Source: Macrophomina tecta
Taxonomy: Eukaryota; Ascomycota; Dothideomycetes; Botryosphaeriales; Botryosphaeriaceae
Direction: 5' to 3'
DNA: 64,000 nt
Assembly: GCA_024180945.1 (NCBI GenBank)
Contig: JAKSGN010000038.1
Coordinates: forward strand, 3,244,556 to 3,308,555
Below the pieces are notes generated by a model. It worked only from the letters and a program-made list of their open reading frames with translations, was not told the origin of the DNA and searched no databases. Each line of letters opens with the position of its first letter. Within the stretch, counting starts at the first letter, position 1. Below, piece by piece: positions 57,957 through 64,000 of the stretch. The translations under genes and the position numbers were made by a program.

Positions 57957-58437
57957 GTGCTGCAGGGGGGTTATTGCTTGGCCGGATGGGGGGGGCATTG
58001 TGGGCGCTGATGGGGAGAGATCTGGTCCCAGAGTGGGGCGGCGGAAAGGGGCGGGAACAGGCATGGTGATCTCGGCATGTCTTAATGGCCATGAAGGCCG
58101 AGTTTGTGATCAAGGCCTATCTCTTCGCTGAATCTCTTGGTATGGTGCCGAGTCGTGGATTTAGTAAGTTTAAAGGGCGAGTCGAGCTCATGCAGGCTAA
58201 AGGAGCATTGTGATCTGGTTTCCGCAATGAGCGTACGGCAGTCTTCCCCCGAGGCTGACCGGAAAACTGTTAGCGAGGCTCCCTGCGTAAAGGGACTATG
58301 CTGCAGGGCTTGCACGGGGCTTCCAAGGCAAGATAGCTTCTTCAAGTGGCAGATATGAGCAAAGGGTTTCTGTAATTGAAGTGCCGTGCAACCATTTCAC
58401 ACCGACAACTTGATTCATTCGCACTATTACACACTCT
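57957..58437. other. Convergent 3' interval
   Basis: Lies between the stops of the transporter and the 2OG oxygenase. No gene seen. Confidence 0.5.
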
Positions 58438-59450
58438 TCACGGCCAGTCAGAAACGTCCTTTCCAGCCAGCAGTGCCTCCTTGACTCCGTGCTCCGGCCG
58501 CAGGAAGTATGAGAGATAGTACCGCTTCTTGAACCCATCCGCCGGCTGACTGACCCTATGCAGCGGCGAGTGCAGCCGGCCTCCGGACAGACTCTGCACG
58601 GCATTCGCCAGATTAACAAAAGCGCAGTCCGGCGGCGGGACGGCTGCGTAAGCCCACGTCTTCGTCTCGGGATCGAACACATCCAACCCAACCTGGTCGT
58701 AGAAGAGGATGGTAAAGGTGCCCGAGTCCGTGTGCGTGTTGTCGAACCAGTCGGCAACCCGTTCGAAGGTGGGTTCGTAGATAACCTTCAGGCCCGACTC
58801 GCTAGTGCGGTCCTGCTTGTGCCAGCGCTCGAACCGCTGGTTTTCGGGGAGCTGCAGGGCGTCCGAGAGGCGGGCCAGCATCGTGAGGCCGGCGGACTGA
58901 ATCAGTGGCAGGAAGCGGTCGAAGCGATGCTTTTCCTTGGCGAGCACGGGCGGGTAGGTGAACGTGTTGGCGACTAGCTCATCGTAGGAAATCTGGCGGG
59001 GGGATCAGCCAGCGGCCAAGAAGGCGGCGATGGTGATGTGGCAGGGACGCGGATTTACCTCGAACGTCTCCTCGCAGTCGCTCTCCTCCTTGAAGCTTTG
59101 ACGGCGTGTTGATCAGGGCTCTGTATCCACAGGAATCTGAGTTGGGCTGGGCGTGATGGTACGTACCCGCGGTCCCTGTCTGGCAGCTGGCCCTCCCTAA
59201 AATCCTTCATTTTCTCGGCGAGCGGCTGCGCAAAGTACTCGTCCGAGATGTCAATCAGCTTCGGGACATCTTCAGGCAGGTGTTTCGCAGCCTCATTCGG
59301 AACGTTGCGGAAGTCGAGGAAGAAAGCGCCGGCCTTGCTGGCGGCGCGAAGGAGCTTGTCGACCTCAGTGGCATCTCGACGCTCGAGACGGGCCAGGTCA
59401 ATGGTCTCGAGCGGTGCGAAGGTTATGTTCAAGGTCTCAGTTGCAGACAT
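58438..59450 (-). CDS. 2-oxoglutarate/Fe(II)-dependent oxygenase (isopenicillin-N-synthase-like)
   Basis: Three exons, 59450-59167, 59095-59059 and 58992-58438, join in frame to 291 residues. The DIOX-N domain contains GAFFLDFRNVP and KLIDISDEYFAQPLAEKM. The iron site is HTDSGTFTILFYDQ (HxD) and the distal His in GGRLHSPLHRVSQP; the 2OG-binding Arg follows in FKKRYYLSYFLRPEHG. The middle exon of 37 nt encodes FKEESDCEETFE. Such cytosolic enzymes hydroxylate, desaturate or cyclise metabolites and are frequent tailoring enzymes. The total is slightly shorter than plant-type members but normal for the fungal group. No lesion. It is convergent with the disrupted MFS transporter and 5.6 kb from the TyrRS start, so all three could once have served one pathway. 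Confidence 0.88.
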
Positions 59451-60222
59451 GCTGTTATCGGCGAGAAGAGGAGGCGCTGTGGGGCGGTGCGCCAGGAAGC
59501 CCGTCCGTGTGATGCATTATATAGATCTACTCGACCTGCTTGTCATGCCGCTGAAGCCTCGTTGTTTTGGACGGCGGGCACCCAAAGGAGCATTGATGCA
59601 GCCGTCTGTCTGGCCCTCTCACCGCTGGTGAGAGCCTCGCCTTCGTATTTTGGGCCCAGGCATTGTGGGTCCGCGTAGGTGCACGCCGTCAAGGTACGTG
59701 GCAGTCATGACACGGGGTGTAGAGCTCCACTTGAGGGAGCTGCCTCCGCAAAGCACACGGACTCGCAATTGCGGAGCAAGCCGCTGATGTGAAGCAGGCT
59801 CGAAGGGGAAAAATAAGTCGTGTGGAAATTTTACGCTACAGCGGGAAACGGGAGAACGCTGACACTCGTGGTATCTAAATTGCAATCGCACGTCCTCGGC
59901 CAGCCCAGCACACATGGTGGTGAAGAAAGACCGCTCCTCCATGATTCAGGTGTGAGACAGCACTGGTTGAACCATTACTCAGGCACATCTCGAAGGAGCA
60001 ATTAGCTGCCAGCAGGGGGCGACGATCACCCGCAGGCGGGGACGGGGCGATGCCGCCTGCACAGACGGTCTCCAATCGGGTTGAACATACCTCCAACAGT
60101 GCCATGCTGCATGACATTGCTGACACCTAAGCTTTGCATTCCCCGAGCCGCCATGCAGGCGGTCGCCGGGGCCCACACCGTGATTGTGCATAAGGCAATC
60201 CAATAGTCTGTATGTATGTACA
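59451..60222. other. Intergenic interval
   Basis: Upstream flank of the 2OG oxygenase and 3' flank of the next minus-strand gene. Short frames have no domain. Confidence 0.45.
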
Positions 60223-61085
60223 TCACTTGCCGGTGAAGCACGACTCAATCTCGACCCGCGCCATCTCAAACCCTCGCCACAGCTGATCCGCGCCGCCGCT
60301 CCCACAGTCGCCCGCTCGCCGCAGCAACGCAGGCACACAGACATCCACCAGCTCCCTCATCTCCCGCGCCGCCATGCACGCCAGCGCCTCCCTGTTGCGC
60401 CCGCGGAAAAGCCCGCCCTTCGCCGCCAGCAGCTCGCGCATCCGCACAAATGCCAGCGCCATGCCGACAAGCAGCCCCTGATTCCTCCCCGGCCGCATCG
60501 AGGCCTCCACCATGCCCACCGCGAATCGACACGCCTCGGGCCTCTGCCTCGCCGCCCCCTGCAGCACCTCCAGCAGACTGCTCGGCGGCTCCTGTTGCTC
60601 TTCTGCCTGGTCCCTCCACCACTCCAGTCCGAGCTGCTGCACGGCCGCCATCCCCAACTCGGCGAGGCCGAGGCTGGCGCCTGTGTCGCCGCGGCGCAGC
60701 TCGTCCATGCCCGCGACGCCAGGATGCTGGCGGTCCTCGGCGTCGTGCTCGAAGCCGTGCTGAGCGCGGAGGACGCGCATGATGGCGCAACCGAACGCGT
60801 CGGCGCTGCGGGAGGGGACGGCGACGAAGCGCTCGAGGAGGCAGGGGTGCGCGAACCAGAGGGCCGCGAACCTGTCCGGGTCTGAAATCTGTGCATTCCC
60901 GACGTCGAGGGGCAGGTCGCTGAGCGAAGGCGCCTGTGTTGTTGCCGTTGCCGGCACCGCGTCGAAGAAGGGCGGAGGAGGCGGGCAAACGTCCAGAAGT
61001 CCCTCTGGCAAGGTCAGCCGGAGTGGATCTTCCGACCGACGTTCCCGGCGAGCGGCAGTGGCCAGCGCTCCATAACAGACTCCCC
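60223..61085 (-). pseudogene. Uncharacterised protein, 5' end cut at the satellite; possible Zn2Cys6 regulator
   Basis: A long open minus-strand frame ends at 60223 and has no ATG near its start. It remains open upstream to about 61085, reading LAEDTERGVCYGALATAARR, then RRSEDPLRLTLPEGLLDVCP. The basic stretch after CYG resembles the segment that follows a Zn2Cys6 cluster in short fungal pathway regulators, but only one of six cysteines is left. The rest (DPDRFAALWFAHPCLLERFV, GLLVGMALAFVRMRELLAAK, MRELVDVCVPALLRRAG) is helical and could be an effector domain. The frame ends where the G-poor satellite begins. So the gene seems to have lost its first exon, or its first exon lies within repeat sequence. 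Family is uncertain; a real gene body is likely. Confidence 0.4.
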
Positions 61086-61094
61086 TCTCTGTGT

Positions 61095-63270
61095 CCTCGG
61101 CCAGCGAGTCTATCTATATGCTAACTTTCCATCTATTTCGATATTGCAATCAATTTCTACGCATATAAATACCGTTAACTCGAATACTCGGACTCTTCTT
61201 TTATACTAACCGTCTCTCTAAAACTTTTTCTCTCCCAAAACCACCGCAAATTTACTCACCCTAACCCCCTCGCTACTACCCTAATTCTACCACCCGTCTT
61301 TCACGGTTTTCGACCGCGGAATCGCTTTCTACGTACTCAAAAACCGTTTATTTAAATTCTCGAACTCTTCTTATACATAAACTACTCCGCCAAAACTTTT
61401 TTCCCCCAAACCGCCCCTAAACTTTACCTACCCCCTCCCTATTCCCTCCCTTCTTATATACCAACTTTCCGCCCGTTTCAATATTACAATCGATTCCTAC
61501 CCATATAAATACTATTTACTTAAATTCTCGGACCCTTCTTTTATACTAACCATCTCTCTAAAACTTTTCTCCCTCCAATCCACCGTAAATTCACTCACCC
61601 TAACCCTCGCTACTACTCGGATTTTACCACCCATCTTTCACCAATTTCGACCGCCGAATCGCGCCCTGTATATATAAAAATCGTTGCCTTAAATTCTCGG
61701 ACCCTTTTTATATGCAAACCGCTCTGCCAAAACCTTTTTTCCCTAAACCGCCCCTAAAATCCATCCACTCACTCCCGGTTCCCTCCTCTATTATACACGA
61801 ACTTCCTGCCGATTTCGACATTATAATCAATTCCTACCCATATAAATACTATTTACTCAAATTCTCGGACCCTTCTTTTATACTAACTATCTCTCTAAAA
61901 CTTTTCTCCCTCTAATCCACCGTAAATTCACTCACCCTACCCCTCGCTACCACTCATATTTTACCACTCGCCTTTTATAAATTTTAACCGCGAAATCCGC
62001 TTTCTATATTTATAAAAACTGTTTTCTTAAATTCCTAAACCCTTTTTATATATAAACCGCTCTACTAAAACTGCTTTTTCCCTAAATCGCCCCCGTGATT
62101 CACATACCCATTCCCTATTTCTCCCCTACTATATGTTAACTTTCCGCCTATTTTAATATTCCAATCGATTTCTCTATATACGAAAACCCTTGACTTAAAT
62201 TCTCGGACCTTTCTTATATACTAACTATCCCCCGAAAACTTTTCTCCCTCTAATCTACCGTAAATTTACTCACCCTAACCCTCTACTCCTACTCGAATTT
62301 CACTCCTAATAATACACCAATTCCGACCGCCTAATTACTTCCTATATACGTAAAAACGTACTTTCTTAAATTTTTAAACCCTTCTTATGTATAAACTACT
62401 CTACTAAAACTTTTTTTTTTTTCCCTTAACCGCCCCTATACTTTACCTACTCCTTCCCTATTCTCTCCCTTATTATACACTATCTTCCCGCCCCTTTCGA
62501 TATCACAATCGATTTCCACGCATATAAATACTATTTACTCGAATTCTCGGACCTTTCTTCTATACTAACCGTCTCCCCAAAACTTTTCTCCTCAAAATCT
62601 ATTATAAATTCACTCACCCTAACCCTCACTACTACCCGAATTTTACCACACGCCTTTTACTCATTTCAACCGCCGGATCGATTCCTATATACGTAAAAAC
62701 CGTTTCTTTTAAATCTTAAACCCTTCTTATATATAAACCGCTCCGCTAAAACTTTTTTTCTTCTAACCTATACCTAAACTCTACCTACCTACTTCCTATC
62801 CCTTTCTCTATTATATATTAACTTTCTACCTATTTCGCTATTGCGATTAATTTCTACGTATATAAATACTACTCGCTCGAATTCTCGGACTATTCTTTTA
62901 TATTAACCGTCTCTCCAAAACTTTTCTCCCTTAACCCACCCCAAATTCACTCACCCTAACCCTCGCTATCTGCCCTTATTTTACCACCTATCATTTATCG
63001 ATTTCGACTACGGAACCGCTTTCTACGCACTTAAAAACCGTTTTCCTAAATTCTTATACCCTTCTTATATATAAACCGCTCTACTAAAACTCTTCTTCCT
63101 TAAACCGCTCTTAAAATCTACCTACCCACTTCTTATTCCCTTTCTTACTATATGCTAACTTTCCATCTATTTCGATATTGCAATCAATTTCTACGCATAT
63201 AAATACCGTTAACTCGAATACTCGGACTCTTCTTTTATACTAACCGTCTCTCTAAAACTTTTCTCCCGGG
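61095..63270. repeat. Satellite, about 340-bp units made of two ~170-bp halves, G-depleted
   Basis: The block AACTTTCC...ATATTGCAATC...ATATAAATA...TTCTCGGAC...CTAAAACTTTTCTCC recurs with start points near 61119, 61456, 61790, 62132, 62470, 62810 and 63155, giving periods of 334-342 bp. The first and last copies are nearly identical while inner copies are more diverged. Within each unit a second, related half (for example TTTCTACGTACTCAAAAACC near 61330) has a similar order of motifs, so the basic monomer is about 170 bp. The plus strand has very few G; in rows I counted (61921-62040) 3-4 of 60 bases are G while C stays common, and most of the G are in CG dinucleotides. No coding potential. 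Confidence 0.85.
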
Positions 63271-64000
63271 CCGACCCAAATTATCACTACTATACCCCCC
63301 TCCCTACCTTACCTCTATTATCGCCCACGCCTAATACACCATTAACTAACGCCGAAATCGCATTCATTAATACCCAAAAATAATATCTATATACTCCCTA
63401 TTCTATAAAATACCGAACTCGCTATTCTATAATTTTAATATTTACAAAACTACCGGTTTTTTAAAAACACAAATCCGCCCCACCCCCCACCCCTATCTCT
63501 CCACACCCCGCGCTTTCCTACCACCTATTCCCTATTATACATCTATTTTGCCTTGCTTTTACTATCCGCACGCCGTGTTTCGGCTTCTTTACTTTACGCC
63601 CGCACTCGATATCTCAATATCAAACCGCCTTAACCAAAACTTATTCCTACCCTCACCTATCCTTATACTTACCCCCACGCTTCCCCCTCATCTACCCCCT
63701 ATTATATATCTATTCTACGTCGCCTTCACTACTCGCATGCCGTATTTTAACTCCTATGCTCTATGCGGGCGCTTATTATTCCTATTTAATTTATCTTAAC
63801 CTAAACTTCCACCTACTCTACCCGCCCTTATACCACTCTCGCCTACTTCTATACCTACTCTTATATACTCCTACACCTCCCCTTCGATGCTATCTACCCG
63901 CTCCGCCAACCATAAAAACTCCCAAACTAAATTATTACTCTCCACCTCGGCCGTATCCCGCTTTCGACCCAAAAAACCGACTACGCCCGCCCCTTCCTCT
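63271..64000. repeat. G-poor repeat sequence continuing past the satellite
   Basis: The same strand bias continues without the 340-bp unit. A different pair of repeats of about 175 bp is visible: CCTATTATACATCTATT at about 63529 and CCTATTATATATCTATT at about 63705, each followed by a GCACGCCGTGTTT or GCATGCCGTATTTT block. No gene supported; open frames are composition artefacts. Confidence 0.6.

Noticed and set aside
61095..64000. CRISPR-like or minisatellite-coding array
   Set aside because: Units are about 340 bp, diverged, without spacers and without open frames; a eukaryotic satellite fits.

Overview
This is a 64 kb piece of a filamentous ascomycete (Pezizomycotina) genome. Coding genes carry short introns of about 49-82 nt with fungal splice signals. 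The families are typical of that group: HET domain, fungal rhodopsin/PTH11-like receptor, NRPS-like reductase, Zn2Cys6 regulator, DHA-type MFS transporter and hAT transposon. There is also an intron-containing tRNA-Ile(AAU). The species cannot be named from the sequence alone. Gene density is low, pseudogenes are frequent and the window ends in a satellite, so it looks like an accessory, perhaps subtelomeric, region.

Layout. 1-3.4 kb: the tail of a broken Zn2Cys6 regulator and a broken glutathione S-transferase. 3.4-11.6 kb: a phytanoyl-CoA-dioxygenase-like enzyme and an amino-acid permease on the minus strand, facing a 1.06-kaa NRPS-like adenylate-forming reductase (A-T-R) with one in-frame stop. 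13.6-20.3 kb: two small eight-cysteine secreted proteins (one frameshifted), an AT-rich tandem repeat and a 369-aa secreted protein. 21.7-24.5 kb: a decayed protoporphyrinogen oxidase copy and a D-2-hydroxyacid dehydrogenase. 25.4-34.5 kb: two divergent multicopper oxidases, one with canonical copper motifs and one that has lost most ligands, then a Baeyer-Villiger-type flavin monooxygenase. 34.6-47.3 kb: a broken HET gene, a nitrilase, a seven-TM receptor-like protein, a PrnB/IDO-like protein, an amidohydrolase and a four-TM claudin/SUR7-like protein. 47.9 kb: tRNA-Ile. 48.5-61 kb: a decayed secreted-protein gene, a divergent but complete tyrosyl-tRNA synthetase, an MFS transporter split by a complete 2,725-bp hAT transposon with an exact 8-bp target duplication, a 2-oxoglutarate oxygenase, and a protein whose 5' end stops at the satellite. 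61.1-64 kb: a G-depleted satellite of about 340-bp units, each made of two related halves of about 170 bp.

How the genes may work together (inference). The NRPS-like reductase, PhyH-like dioxygenase and permease form one candidate metabolite locus. The multicopper oxidase pair and the monooxygenase form a second oxidative group. The TyrRS copy, transporter and 2OG oxygenase form a third group that resembles a small product/export/self-protection locus, now disabled by the transposon. Several loci carry only one lesion: an in-frame stop in the NRPS-like and HET genes, or a 1-nt indel in the multicopper oxidase, a secreted protein and the GST. These could be young pseudogenes or, for the indels, assembly errors. 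Exon limits come from splice signals, reading-frame continuity and recalled family patterns; no search was run.
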